DNA of 64,000 nt from Veillonella agrestimuris (GCF_943193065.1 NZ_CALPCS010000008.1:36757-100756), one strand, 5' to 3'. Positions 28,325 through 36,955 are shown, counted from the first letter of the stretch. The notes: generated from the letters alone by a model not told the origin. Made by a program: numbers and translations.

Positions 28325-29269
28325 TTATTTACCAATGTTTTGTAAATTTGCAATCACTGTTTCTGTTTCAGCCATAATATCAGTGATGATCGCTTGGCAA
28401 GATTTAATATCATGTAACATACCAGAAATTTGGCCGATCATAACAGAGCCCTCTTTCACATCACCGTCAATAGCAGCTTTGCGAAGTGTACCTGCACCGA
28501 GGTTTTCTAACTCTTCTTTAGAACCGCCATTGAATTCAAGAGTTTTATATTTATGTGCTAATTGATTATCAATAATACGTACTGGGTGACCAGTAGTTAA
28601 ACCAGTCATTACAGTAGCACGATCTTTAGCTTTCAATACAGCATTTTTATAATTTTCGTGAGCGATACACTCTTCAGATAATACGAAGCGCGTACCCATT
28701 TGTACTGCTTTGGCTCCTAATGCGAAAGCTGCTGCTACGCCACGGCCATCAGCAATACCACCAGCAGCAATAACTGGTACATCTACAGCATCTACTACTT
28801 GTGGTAACAAAGCCATAGTCGTAATATCCCCAACGTGGCCTCCAGACTCAGTGCCTTCCGCGATGATCGCATCAATACCACCTCGAAGCAGACGTTTTGC
28901 TAACAATACAGAGGCAACTACAGGAATAACTTTTGTACCGATTTCTTTTAGTGCTGGAATATATACCCCTGGGTTACCAGCACCAGTCGTAATAACAGGA
29001 ACACGTTCTTCTACAACAACTTCCATAACTTCTTTCACAAATGGAGACATGAGCATAATATTACAACCAAATGGTTTGCTTGTACGCTCTTTTAACTTAT
29101 GAATTTCGTTGCGGAAAATATCTGGTGGCATATGACCTGCACCAATGATGCCAAGGCCGCCAGCTTCAGAAACAGCTGCTGCTAATTCAGCGGTGCCTAA
29201 CCAAGCCATACCACCTTGTAAGATTGGATATTCAATCTGCAACAAATCACAAATATCAGTCTTAATCAT
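28325..29269 (-). CDS. fabK: Enoyl-ACP reductase II
   Basis: A 314-residue FMN-dependent enoyl-ACP reductase: YPILQGGMAWLG, the region EGTESGGHVGDITTMALLP with the catalytic histidine (about 143) and PVIAAGGIADGRGVAAAFALGAKAVQMGTRF for the FMN phosphate are spread over residues 15-200 as in FabK. Placement between fabH and fabD supports the role. No FabI is seen in the window, so this may be the main enoyl reductase, which would predict low sensitivity to triclosan-type FabI inhibitors (inference). Confidence 0.92.
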   Translation of the reverse strand: MIKTDICDLLQIEYPILQGGMAWLGTAELAAAVSEAGGLGIIGAGHMPPDIFRNEIHKLKERTSKPFGCNIMLMSPFVKEVMEVVVEERVPVITTGAGNPGVYIPALKEIGTKVIPVVASVLLAKRLLRGGIDAIIAEGTESGGHVGDITTMALLPQVVDAVDVPVIAAGGIADGRGVAAAFALGAKAVQMGTRFVLSEECIAHENYKNAVLKAKDRATVMTGLTTGHPVRIIDNQLAHKYKTLEFNGGSKEELENLGAGTLRKAAIDGDVKEGSVMIGQISGMLHDIKSCQAIITDIMAETETVIANLQNIGK

Positions 29270-29284
29270 CTTGATGTGTCCTCC

Positions 29285-30280
29285 TTAATACCACTTTAAG
29301 ACGAGGCTTGCCCACGTGAGGCCAGCGCCAAAGCCTGCAAAGGCAATATTATCACCGCGTTTAAAACGCCCCTCCCGATATGCTTCGTCTAAAGCAATCG
29401 CTACGGATGCGGCAGATGTATTACCATACTTATGTAAATTAACAAATACTTTTTCCATCGGCAAATGCAAGCGTTTCGCTGCAGAATCGATAATTCGAAT
29501 GTTTGCTTGATGAGGGATAAAGAAATCGAGTTCACCTAACTCCATATTTGCTCGCTCAAGAGATTTCAACACAGTACGTCCCATCGTTTTTACAGCAAAT
29601 TTATATACTTCAGGGCCATCCATATGGATAAAAGTCAAACCTTCTTCAACACGTTGATCATTAGCTACCACTGCAGTACCGCCAGCAGGAATACATAGAG
29701 CAGGCCCCCCAGTGCCATCAGCACCCATGTCTACCCCTTTAATGCCATATCCTTCTGGCACTTCGGATACGACAGCAGCACCTGCGCCATCACCGAAAAG
29801 AATGCATGTACTACGGTCTTCCCAATTGACACGGCGAGATAAAATTTCTGCACCTACAACGAGGACATTTTTATAAATACCAGAACTAATGTAACTAGCA
29901 GCCGTAATTAAGCCATATACAAAACCGGAGCAAGCCGCCTGCAAATCATAAGCCGCCGCATTAGTAGCTCCTAGATTAGCTTGCAATACACATGCTGCCG
30001 AAGGGATAATCATATCTGGTGTCAATGTAGCGAAAATAATCATATCAATATCTTCAGCTTTTAATTTCGCCATTTGCAACGCTTTCTTCGCCGCTTCTGT
30101 AGCCATATAGGATGTATTCATTCCTTCTGGCGCAACGCGTCTTTCTTCAATTCCTGTACGCTCTCTGATCCAGGCATCACTAGTATCAACCATTTTTTCA
30201 AGATCAAAGTTCGTAATTACATTATCAGGAAGGAAGCTGCCTGTCCCAATAATACCGACAGGCTTACTCATCATAGTCAT
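29285..30280 (-). CDS. fabH: 3-oxoacyl-ACP synthase III
   Basis: A 331-residue initiating condensing enzyme joining acetyl-CoA to malonyl-ACP. The catalytic Cys is in LQAACSGFVYGL (about 116), His in IPHQANIRI (about 253) and Asn in YGNTSAASV (about 283). The start overlaps the end of plsX by 17 bp; the ATG at 30280 or that three codons later (MSKPVGI) could be used. Confidence 0.96.
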   Translation of the reverse strand: MTMMSKPVGIIGTGSFLPDNVITNFDLEKMVDTSDAWIRERTGIEERRVAPEGMNTSYMATEAAKKALQMAKLKAEDIDMIIFATLTPDMIIPSAACVLQANLGATNAAAYDLQAACSGFVYGLITAASYISSGIYKNVLVVGAEILSRRVNWEDRSTCILFGDGAGAAVVSEVPEGYGIKGVDMGADGTGGPALCIPAGGTAVVANDQRVEEGLTFIHMDGPEVYKFAVKTMGRTVLKSLERANMELGELDFFIPHQANIRIIDSAAKRLHLPMEKVFVNLHKYGNTSAASVAIALDEAYREGRFKRGDNIAFAGFGAGLTWASLVLKWY

Positions 30281-31292
30281 ATTTCAAAGCTCCTTCAATT
30301 TCCATTGTTTGTTGAATATGCTCAATAATTTTGCGTTCTACTAAATCACCGGCAATAGTAATAGCCGTTTTAATTTCTTTTGCTTTAGAGCTGCCATGGG
30401 AAATCATAAAGACCCCATTAACACCTAACAGTGGAGCCCCACCATTTTCAGTGTGATCTAATTTTTTAGCAATCGGCTTTAATGCTGGTTTGACTAGCAT
30501 AGCCCCGATTTTTGCTAATAAGCCGCCACTCATAATGCTATTTTTAGTCAACTGCGTCAAGCCTGTTACTAAGCCTTCCGCAAATTTCAACACTACATTA
30601 CCTACAAAGCCATCGCACACTACAACGTCTACCGTGCCTTTTGGAATATCTCGTCCTTCTACATTACCTTTAAAATTAATAGTTTTCATTTTTTCTAATA
30701 TAGGATACGTAGCTAGAACCACATCGTTCCCTTTTGTGGCTTCCTCACCAATATTTAACAATCCAACTGTAGGATTTTCTTTTCCTAGTAAAAGCTTTGC
30801 ATATTCGGAACCCATCAATGCACCTTGAACCAGGTGTTTCGGTTTACTATTTGAATTAGCTCCTGAATCAAGCATAACAGTAATGCCATTAACAGTTGGC
30901 ATCGGTGTAGCAATAACAGGACGATCAACACCTTTAATGCGACCTAAGCCAAACAATGCAGATGCTACAGCCGCACCAGTGCTCCCCGGCGCAATAACAG
31001 CTTCACAAGTTTTATTTCTCACTAAGGATGTAGCAACTACAACGGAAGCGTCTTTTTTCTTCCGCAATGCCTGTCCTGGATGTTCATCCATGCCGATAAC
31101 TTCACTAGCGTGATACACAGTAAGGCGTGGATTATTTTCCTCGTTGTTATCTTTTAAAATATTATAAATTTGCTCTGAATCGCCTACGAGAACAACTTCA
31201 ATATGTTTATTTTCTCGCACTGCAGCTATGGATCCTAGAACGGTTTCCAACGGAGCAAAGTCGCCACCCATGGCGTCTACTGCAATTTTCAT
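30264..31292 (-). CDS. plsX: Phosphate acyltransferase PlsX
   Basis: A 342-residue enzyme making acyl-phosphate from acyl-ACP, the first step to phosphatidic acid with PlsY. The N-terminal MKIAVDAMGGDFAP, SVVVATSLVRN and GFVGNVVLKFAEG are family hallmarks. It lies between fapR (3 bp upstream) and fabH (overlapping), the classical Firmicute arrangement. Confidence 0.96.
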   Translation of the reverse strand: MKIAVDAMGGDFAPLETVLGSIAAVRENKHIEVVLVGDSEQIYNILKDNNEENNPRLTVYHASEVIGMDEHPGQALRKKKDASVVVATSLVRNKTCEAVIAPGSTGAAVASALFGLGRIKGVDRPVIATPMPTVNGITVMLDSGANSNSKPKHLVQGALMGSEYAKLLLGKENPTVGLLNIGEEATKGNDVVLATYPILEKMKTINFKGNVEGRDIPKGTVDVVVCDGFVGNVVLKFAEGLVTGLTQLTKNSIMSGGLLAKIGAMLVKPALKPIAKKLDHTENGGAPLLGVNGVFMISHGSSKAKEIKTAITIAGDLVERKIIEHIQQTMEIEGALKYDYDE

Positions 31293-31295
31293 CTA

Positions 31296-31859
31296 TTACA
31301 ACCTACCTTCTACGGATTCCATAATAAATTTAGCTCTAAATACTTCTTGTATTTTATCGCGAATAATCACCCATATAAAAACCTTGTCACCCCGACGGCG
31401 AACAATCTCTGCCTTTGCTACTAAATTAGTGCCAGCACTTACAGGTGTTTTATATTTTATATTACCTACCTCTGTAGAACATACGGTAGTACCCATCACT
31501 AATTTTGCTAACGAATTAGCCTGTGCATATAAATACTGAGGTTCTACAAAACCAAAGCGATCTTCCATATCAGGTGTAGTATGTAACATCGATAACGCTT
31601 GTTTACCTTCTGTTACATCAATTAACTCCCCTACGATTTCATGAAGGATAGTCTCCCCCTGCTCCTCATGCGCGTGGCCAGTAGCCATAGCACGAATGCG
31701 CTCTCGCAATTCAGGGATACCTAATTCCAAACGATCTAATCGGATAGTAGGTACGCTAACGCCGAAGTGAGCAGCCAATTCTTCATCCGTAAGAAAAGGC
31801 GTAGTATTCAGTTTTTCTGTTAACTGTTTCTGTCTTTCTTGCTTCTTCAAACGAGCCAT
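31296..31859 (-). CDS. fapR: Fatty-acid biosynthesis repressor FapR
   Basis: A 187-residue regulator. The N-terminal DeoR-like helix-turn-helix (ELAAHFGVSVPTIRLDRLELG, split around residues 27-48) binds DNA and the C-terminal hot-dog fold senses malonyl-CoA, which releases it. It heads the fatty-acid operon, as in Bacillus. A 17-bp sequence resembling its operator lies 13 bp before its own start, which fits autoregulation of the whole operon. Confidence 0.93.
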   Translation of the reverse strand: MARLKKQERQKQLTEKLNTTPFLTDEELAAHFGVSVPTIRLDRLELGIPELRERIRAMATGHAHEEQGETILHEIVGELIDVTEGKQALSMLHTTPDMEDRFGFVEPQYLYAQANSLAKLVMGTTVCSTEVGNIKYKTPVSAGTNLVAKAEIVRRRGDKVFIWVIIRDKIQEVFRAKFIMESVEGRL

Positions 31860-31871
31860 ACAATCATCCTT

Positions 31872-31888
31872 TTATGACCTAGTATTAA
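31872..31888. promoter_or_regulatory. Candidate FapR operator
   Basis: TTATGACCTAGTATTAA, an imperfect palindrome, matches 12 of 17 bases of the Bacillus FapR box as I remember it (TTAGTACCTGATACTAA). It lies just upstream of fapR, next to TAATAT that could be a -10 element on the minus strand. The match is by eye. Confidence 0.5.
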
Positions 31889-32024
31889 TATTACATCCTA
31901 AGTATATAAAATAATGAAGATAATAGCAAGACTTTTCGTATATATTGTGTTATTTTTTATAAAGGTTTAACAAAAAATACTATATTTGCAATTAGTGAAA
32001 TAAATAAACATTAAAGTACACATG

Positions 32025-32058
32025 AAAAAAACACCTACACATTCAGTGTAGGTGTTTT
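32025..32058 (-). terminator. Terminator after rpmF
   Basis: A perfect 13-bp stem AAAACACCTACAC/GTGTAGGTGTTTT with a five-base loop and flanking A/T runs. It lies 9 bp after the rpmF stop and insulates rpmF from fapR. Confidence 0.9.
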
Positions 32059-32066
32059 ACGCTCAA

Positions 32067-32243
32067 TTAAGCCTTAGCTACTACTTGTTCACCTTTATAG
32101 TGACCACATGTAGGGCAAACACGATGAGGCATCATAGGTTCGTGGCATTGTGGGCATGCTACATAACCAGGAGCTTCCAATTTCCAGTTAGCACGACGAC
32201 GGTCGCGACGGCATTTAGATAATCTACGCTTAGGTACTGCCAT
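32067..32243 (-). CDS. rpmF: 50S ribosomal protein L32
   Basis: A 58-residue basic protein: [18 protein letters not shown], then two cysteine pairs (CPQC and CPTC) of the zinc-binding form of L32. The start is 32243, with TAAGGAGGTG upstream; an in-frame start seven codons earlier lacks a site. It follows yceD after 24 bp, the usual yceD-rpmF pair. A zinc-free paralogue is not seen here. Confidence 0.96.
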   Translation of the reverse strand: MAVPKRRLSKCRRDRRRANWKLEAPGYVACPQCHEPMMPHRVCPTCGHYKGEQVVAKA

Positions 32244-32267
32244 TATCTGCACCTCCTTAAACAATCA

Positions 32268-32783
32268 TTAGGACAATCTATCATCTTTCTCATCAAGCAA
32301 AGCACGTAACTCTGCAAATCGAGGATCCACTACAAAGGATTCACAAGAACAAGGTGAAACATTTAAATTTGCTCCGCAATGAACGCACAATCCTTTGCAA
32401 TCATCCTGACATAACACTTGAGAGGGTTCATTGATGATTAATGTATCCCTAATTAGTTCTGTTAGATCAATTTCCTCTCCATCGAAAGGAGTTACATCAT
32501 CACCGACTGTACGAGAATCACTGTAGATCTCTTCAAAAAGAACTTCATGATTATGTTCTGTTGGTTGTAAACAACGGGAACAATCATAATCGCCTTTTGA
32601 CGTTACACGTCCTGTGACAATATAGTTTTGACCATCAAACCAAAACTCACCATTAATGGTTATATCATGACGGCTCCAAGGAAAAGCAACTACGTCACTA
32701 CCAAGTGCATCACTTGATATCGTATAGCTATAAGGAAACTTAATTCCTATATGTTCTTTTGCTTGCTCTACTTGCAGTTTCAT
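32268..32783 (-). CDS. YceD/DUF177 family protein
   Basis: A 171-residue protein of the DUF177 family, linked to 23S rRNA accumulation. Cysteine pairs CSRC (about 79) and the C-terminal CVHCGANLNVSPCSCE suggest zinc binding; the acidic block DGEEIDLTELIRD is typical. Its place directly before rpmF is conserved in bacteria and plastids and supports a ribosome-biogenesis role. Confidence 0.88.
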   Translation of the reverse strand: MKLQVEQAKEHIGIKFPYSYTISSDALGSDVVAFPWSRHDITINGEFWFDGQNYIVTGRVTSKGDYDCSRCLQPTEHNHEVLFEEIYSDSRTVGDDVTPFDGEEIDLTELIRDTLIINEPSQVLCQDDCKGLCVHCGANLNVSPCSCESFVVDPRFAELRALLDEKDDRLS

Positions 32784-32835
32784 AATCTTACCTCGACTTA
32801 TAATATTATAAACATCGCTAGTGCCTTTGTCAAAT

Positions 32836-32874
32836 AAAAAAGACTACCTCAAGAGCCCTTAAGATAGCCTTTTT
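32836..32874 (-). terminator. Terminator after the rubredoxin gene
   Basis: A 17-bp stem with G-U pairs (AAAAAGGCTATCTTAAG against CTTGAGGTAGTCTTTTT, minus strand), loop GGCT, ending in a T run. It separates rubredoxin from yceD. Confidence 0.85.
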
Positions 32875-32884
32875 AATATATCAA

Positions 32885-33019
32885 TTACATTTTTTCGAAT
32901 TGATCTTTGCCTACACCGCAAAGTGGGCAAACATAATCAGCTGGTTGATCTTCGAATTTAACGCCTTCTACAGCTTCGTCATAAACCCAACCGCATACTA
33001 CGCATACGTATTTTTCCAT
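32885..33019 (-). CDS. Rubredoxin, short loop-deleted form (44 residues)
   Basis: A 44-residue rubredoxin, an iron-only one-electron carrier. The four ligand cysteines are C6, C9, C31 and C34 (CVVCG and CPLCGVGK). Ordinary rubredoxins have 52-54 residues; here the stretch between VYDE and KFED is several residues shorter, as in the 45-residue rubredoxin of Desulfovibrio desulfuricans. GAAGGAGGATAT precedes the ATG. The gene stands alone with its own terminator. It probably serves oxygen or peroxide detoxification by reductases encoded elsewhere. Confidence 0.93.
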   Translation of the reverse strand: MEKYVCVVCGWVYDEAVEGVKFEDQPADYVCPLCGVGKDQFEKM

Positions 33020-33231
33020 TTGTATATCCTCCTTCACTTGAGATTTTAATAAAGTTATATTCATATCGTATTAGATACTCTATCTGTAATGTAGTATATC
33101 AAAGACATCGAAACTTTTCAATACTCATTTTCTATTTTTGCATATTTTTTTCATACCTAAAATAGATAGTGATTATGCGTATTTTTCCCAGTTTATTATA
33201 TTGAAATATATTATCATTTAGATTTTTATGA

Positions 33232-33237
33232 TATACT
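33232..33237 (+). promoter_or_regulatory. Extended -10 element for the FabK/NMO-like gene
   Basis: TGATATACT is a TGnTATACT extended -10 element. A good -35 is not visible (TATTAT at 33209-33214), as often with extended -10 promoters. The predicted start at about 33244 leaves a leader of some 120 bases before the ATG at 33367. Confidence 0.5.
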
Positions 33238-33243
33238 AATAAT

Positions 33244-33322
33244 GCTAAGTAGATGACTTATAAGTCTCTTTGAGCTATGAGCAGAGTATTTGAGTCAACC
33301 ATTGACTCTTAGAACTTATTAG
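33244..33322 (+). other. Possible structured leader RNA
   Basis: This stretch of the untranslated leader contains GACT-TATA-AGTC (33255-33266), the perfect 7-3-7 repeat GAGTCAA-CCA-TTGACTC (33292-33308), and outer arms TAAGT (33246-33250) and ACTTA (33314-33318) that could close them. It fits no riboswitch class I recognise. The repeat at 33292 could equally be a DNA operator. The rest of the 347-bp gap from 33020 is AT-rich with nothing else recognised. Confidence 0.35.
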
Positions 33323-33366
33323 ATAAAACTCTATTTATATATTATGATAATTGTATAGGAGGACAC

Positions 33367-34320
33367 ATGAGAACTGCTTTAACAGAATTACTAAATATTG
33401 AATATCCTATTATCCAAGGTGCTATGGCTTGGGTATCTGAATCTAATCTCGTAGCAGCTGTTGCTAATGCTGGTGCTACTGGCGTTATTGCATTAGGCGG
33501 TCGCGATGTTGAATGGGCACGCAACGAAATTCGCGCCTGTAAAGAATTGACGGATAAACCGTTTGGTGTAAACCTTATGCTCATGGCAGACAATAAAGAT
33601 GAATTATTAACAGTTATCATCGAAGAAAAACCAGCCTTTGTTACATTAGGTGCAGGCAACCCAGTGCCTTACATTAAACCACTTCAAGAAGCTGGTATTA
33701 AGGTCATTCCTGTTGTACCATCTTTAAAATTAGCCAAACGCATTGAAGAAGCTGGCGCTGACGCAATTATTATTGAAGGTATGGAAGCTGGTGGCCATAT
33801 CGGTTCTCAAACAACAATGGCTTTGATGGAAAATATTTTGCCCGAAATTAACATCCCCGTTATCGTTGCTGGTGGTATCGTCGATGGTCGTGGCCTTGCT
33901 GCTGCATTGATTATGGGTGCACAAGGAGCACAAATGGGCTCTCGTTTCATCTTAGCGGAAGAGTGTAAAGCTCATCCAAATATGAAAAATGCCATTATTA
34001 AAGCTACTGACACTGATTCTGTAGTAACAGGTCTCCTTTCCGGTCACGGCGGTGTTCGCAGTCTTCGTAACGAATTCACAGATCGTTACATTGCTGCTGA
34101 AACAGATGGCAAAACGACGCCAGAAGAGCGAAGCCAAATGGCGAAAGGCACTAATAAATTAGCTGCTGTTGATGGTGACGTAGTAAACGGCGCTGTACAA
34201 GTGGGACAAGGGTTAAATCGTCTCACTAAAATCGAACCAGCTCGTTTCATCATCCAAGAAGTAACGCATGAAGCGATTATGGAAATCCGCAAAGCAAAAC
34301 GTCTCATCGATTTAATTTAA
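33367..34320 (+). CDS. FabK/nitronate monooxygenase-like flavoprotein, third paralogue
   Basis: A 317-residue FMN TIM-barrel protein close to FabK: YPIIQGAMAWVSE, IIEGMEAGGHIGSQTTMAL (catalytic-His region), PVIVAGGIVDGRGLAAALIMGAQGAQMGSRF split by the phosphate loop, and a C-terminal helix region. TAGGAGG lies before the ATG. Unlike the other two paralogues it is outside the fatty-acid operon, on the other strand, with its own promoter and a possibly structured leader. It may be a second enoyl-ACP reductase or a nitronate monooxygenase. Confidence 0.87.
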   Translation: MRTALTELLNIEYPIIQGAMAWVSESNLVAAVANAGATGVIALGGRDVEWARNEIRACKELTDKPFGVNLMLMADNKDELLTVIIEEKPAFVTLGAGNPVPYIKPLQEAGIKVIPVVPSLKLAKRIEEAGADAIIIEGMEAGGHIGSQTTMALMENILPEINIPVIVAGGIVDGRGLAAALIMGAQGAQMGSRFILAEECKAHPNMKNAIIKATDTDSVVTGLLSGHGGVRSLRNEFTDRYIAAETDGKTTPEERSQMAKGTNKLAAVDGDVVNGAVQVGQGLNRLTKIEPARFIIQEVTHEAIMEIRKAKRLIDLI

Positions 34321-34336
34321 AACTATGTGCATACTC

Positions 34337-34369
34337 ATATTGTCCACTTCACGATAGTATGGACAATAT
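34337..34369 (+). other. Inverted repeat after the FabK/NMO-like gene
   Basis: ATATTGTCCA and its complement TGGACAATAT are separated by 13 bases. There is no T run on either side, so this is at best a weak terminator and might be an operator for the carbonic-anhydrase-like gene that starts 80 bp further on. Confidence 0.4.
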
Positions 34370-34449
34370 AGAGCATTCGCCCATTTTATAGAAATTCCCC
34401 TTTTTCATAGAAATTTCTCCCTTTAAGAAGAAAGATGTAAGGTGCTATT

Positions 34450-34998
34450 ATGTTACCATTCCACGGAAAATATCCTAAACTTGATCCTAAATCTTGCGTT
34501 ATGCCTGGCGCAGAGTTAGCTGGTGACGTAGAATTAAAAGAATACGCTTCTATTTGGCAAAATTGTGCGCTTCGCGGCGACGTGAATAAAATCGTCGTAG
34601 GTCGCTATTCCAATGTGCAAGACAACTCCGTCCTTCACGTAGATGATGATAAAGCTTGTATCATTGGCGACTTTGTAACAATTGGTCACGGTGCTATCGT
34701 TCACGCTTCCACTATCGAAGATAATGTCCTCGTTGGCATGGGTGCTATCGTACTCAGCGGTTGCCATATCGGTTCTGGTTCCATCATCGCAGCCGGTGCT
34801 TTGTTGAAAGAAAATACGGTCATCCCTCCTAACTCATTAGTTGTAGGTATGCCAGCACGCATTGTGCGCACTGACGAAACGCAAATCGAACGAATCCATA
34901 ATCAAGCATTAAAATATAAACATTTGTGGACTATTGAATATGGCATGTTACCAGATGCTGGTGGCGAACAATACGACAAAAATAGCAAAATCGTATAG
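34450..34998 (+). CDS. Gamma-carbonic anhydrase-like hexapeptide-repeat protein
   Basis: A 182-residue left-handed beta-helix protein of the gamma-carbonic anhydrase/PaaY/YrdA family. Hexapeptide repeats run from about residue 15 to 140. The three zinc-ligand histidines are visible in SVLHVD (about 57) and IGHGAIVHAS (about 77 and 82). It forms trimers in its family. Carbonic anhydrase activity is possible but many relatives have none proven. TAAGGTG precedes the ATG. It ends at a strong bidirectional terminator. Confidence 0.88.
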   Translation: MLPFHGKYPKLDPKSCVMPGAELAGDVELKEYASIWQNCALRGDVNKIVVGRYSNVQDNSVLHVDDDKACIIGDFVTIGHGAIVHASTIEDNVLVGMGAIVLSGCHIGSGSIIAAGALLKENTVIPPNSLVVGMPARIVRTDETQIERIHNQALKYKHLWTIEYGMLPDAGGEQYDKNSKIV

Positions 34999-35116
34999 TC
35001 TCTATTCTCCCTATTCTATTAATACTTATAAGAACCAACAGTACTCTCTATAGCTATAATAAGAGAACAGAAACAATAACAACTCATAGTTAGATAAAAG
35101 AATAACAAGATATAAC

Positions 35117-35170
35117 AAAGGAGCTGTAGTAGCATGCAAATGTATCGCATGCTACTACAGCTCCTTTTAT
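35117..35170. terminator. Bidirectional terminator, 21-bp perfect stem
   Basis: The arms 35117-35137 and 35147-35167 are exact complements (AAAGGAGCTGTAGTAGCATGC and reverse complement, shown here only in part by length) with a nine-base loop and T/A runs outside. It lies between the convergent carbonic-anhydrase-like and ClC genes. Confidence 0.9.
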
Positions 35171-35212
35171 TACTTCGTTAGTTTCCATTAATATATATAC
35201 TATCTTATACGG

Positions 35213-36454
35213 CTATAGAGAAAATCTAGCTTTCACAATTTGTTGTACAATGAGAGCTGATCCCATAGCCAACGTAATAGGGAATAACATTTCTACAGAA
35301 AAGCGAGATAATTCTAACATAAATACGCATGATGTAATAGGCATTTTCTGTGCTAATCCTAAGAATATAACTGCTCCTAAAAAAGCGGCAAAACCTAATG
35401 ATACAGGGCTCACCATGATACTCCAGAGAGCGGCAAAAGCAAGGGATAATGTACTACCTAACATCATAGACGGCGTAATGCGTCCCCCATAAGCACCCGC
35501 TACGAGTGCGAGCAAGACAGCAATCCATTTAGCCCCCATCAATCCCAATGCATAGTCCCAAGTGACGGAATCTGTAAAGGTTACTTGATTCCCTGCTTTA
35601 CCATTTCCCAGTATTTCTGGAAAATACATAGCCATAGCCCCAATGATAGTAAAAGCAATAATAGATATGACCATCATCTTAGGACTTTTTCTATCAAATT
35701 TTGGCAACATGGATTGAGTCTTATCGAATAATACTACACCAATAGCGATAACAGCGCCTAACACGATGGCAAATTCTTGATAGCTACCATATAAAGGCGG
35801 TTGAGCCATCGTATACTGGATTGTATCCCCTACTCCAGCTTGTCGTACAACGAGAGTAGCTAAACCACAGGATAACAGTGCAGCCCCCATGGATCGAACA
35901 TTCCAAGTAACAATGAGGGTCTCCAATATAAAAATAGTTGCCGATAAGGGTGAATTATAGACCGCAGCTAAACCAGCCCCTGCTGCACAAGCGATGATAA
36001 GGGCTTTATCTTCGGATTTCATATCGACGTGGCGAAGTAATCCTGTCATAATGCCGGCACTGGCTTCTCGTGGCGCTACTTCTCGACCTAATGGAGAGCC
36101 CATACCAACTGTGATAATTTGCAAAGTAGCATGCAAAAATGTCGTAAGTGGTGGCATTTCTTTCGTTGTATCTTGGATGGCTTTCTTAATATCAACTAAT
36201 GGTTCCCCATAACGATGAATTAAGACCCACCCAATACCGCCTACTAGGCCACACAAAGCTAATGCCATCACTCTATATTCTGGAGATACGCGGGCAACGG
36301 CTTGCCCAAAGCTAAGATGATCACTATCGCTGTAATGATACATAAAATGTTGAATATAATGCAATAAATGAGTATAAAAGGCGCCTATTAATCCAGCTAC
36401 AACACCAACTACAATGATGAGTCCTAATAGGCGTTTATCAAACATAGAATTCAT
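35213..36454 (-). CDS. ClC-family chloride channel/transporter
   Basis: A 413-residue integral membrane protein of the ClC family. The gating-glutamate segment reads GMGSPLGREVAPREASAG (GREGP in most members, here GREVAP, glutamate kept), and the later segments GAYGGRITPSMMLG and LGAVIFLGLAQKMPIT match the anion-binding helices. No CBS domains follow, as usual in bacteria. It probably exchanges Cl- or F- for H+. It starts 3 bp after the nrdG stop and may be read through from it. Confidence 0.88.
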   Translation of the reverse strand: MNSMFDKRLLGLIIVVGVVAGLIGAFYTHLLHYIQHFMYHYSDSDHLSFGQAVARVSPEYRVMALALCGLVGGIGWVLIHRYGEPLVDIKKAIQDTTKEMPPLTTFLHATLQIITVGMGSPLGREVAPREASAGIMTGLLRHVDMKSEDKALIIACAAGAGLAAVYNSPLSATIFILETLIVTWNVRSMGAALLSCGLATLVVRQAGVGDTIQYTMAQPPLYGSYQEFAIVLGAVIAIGVVLFDKTQSMLPKFDRKSPKMMVISIIAFTIIGAMAMYFPEILGNGKAGNQVTFTDSVTWDYALGLMGAKWIAVLLALVAGAYGGRITPSMMLGSTLSLAFAALWSIMVSPVSLGFAAFLGAVIFLGLAQKMPITSCVFMLELSRFSVEMLFPITLAMGSALIVQQIVKARFSL

Positions 36455-36457
36455 AAA

Positions 36458-36955
36458 TTACTCCATTGCTAATACGACAGTATTTGATGTTAACGATGCT
36501 TTCACATCAATAATACGTTGATTAGAAGAGCCGCGAAAACGTAAGCTAGGGTCTTTTAATGCATCCACAAAACGGCCATCCACTAAAATATCAACCCTTT
36601 CTAATAAGGATCGTCTCTGACTGTCGGTGATGATATCCTCCCATAAGTAACCAGAATAAGCCCATATCTTCTTCTCTGGTGCCGCTTGTCGTACAGCTTC
36701 GACTACAGGCAATAAACCATCTACATTTTGAAATGGTTCCCCCCCCAATAAGGTAAGTCCCGCACAGTTAATGTTTGACACGTAAGACACAACGAGTTCT
36801 GTTTCTGCCTCTGTCCATTCTTTCCCAGCGTTGAAATCTTGGTATTCTTCATTAAAGCAATTATAACATCCATGAGTACATCCTGTAACAAATATAGATG
36901 TGCGAATGCCCTCACCATTAGCTATATCGTATTGTCTAATCTGACCGTATCTCAT
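36458..36955 (-). CDS. nrdG: Anaerobic ribonucleotide reductase activase
   Basis: A 165-residue radical SAM activase that makes the glycyl radical on NrdD. The cluster motif CTHGCYNC is at about residues 26-33 (CxxxCxxC), and TLLGGEPFQN is the GGE motif. The start is the ATG at 36955 (MRYGQIRQYD), with TTGAGG upstream; a TTG four codons earlier is unlikely. It lies downstream of nrdD, separated by a hairpin that may be a partial terminator. Confidence 0.94.
   Translation of the reverse strand: MRYGQIRQYDIANGEGIRTSIFVTGCTHGCYNCFNEEYQDFNAGKEWTEAETELVVSYVSNINCAGLTLLGGEPFQNVDGLLPVVEAVRQAAPEKKIWAYSGYLWEDIITDSQRRSLLERVDILVDGRFVDALKDPSLRFRGSSNQRIIDVKASLTSNTVVLAME

Noticed and set aside
34389..34428. 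Imperfect repeat of ATAGAAATT..CCCTTT before the carbonic-anhydrase-like gene.
   Set aside because: AT-rich and short, with mismatches; not enough to call an operator.
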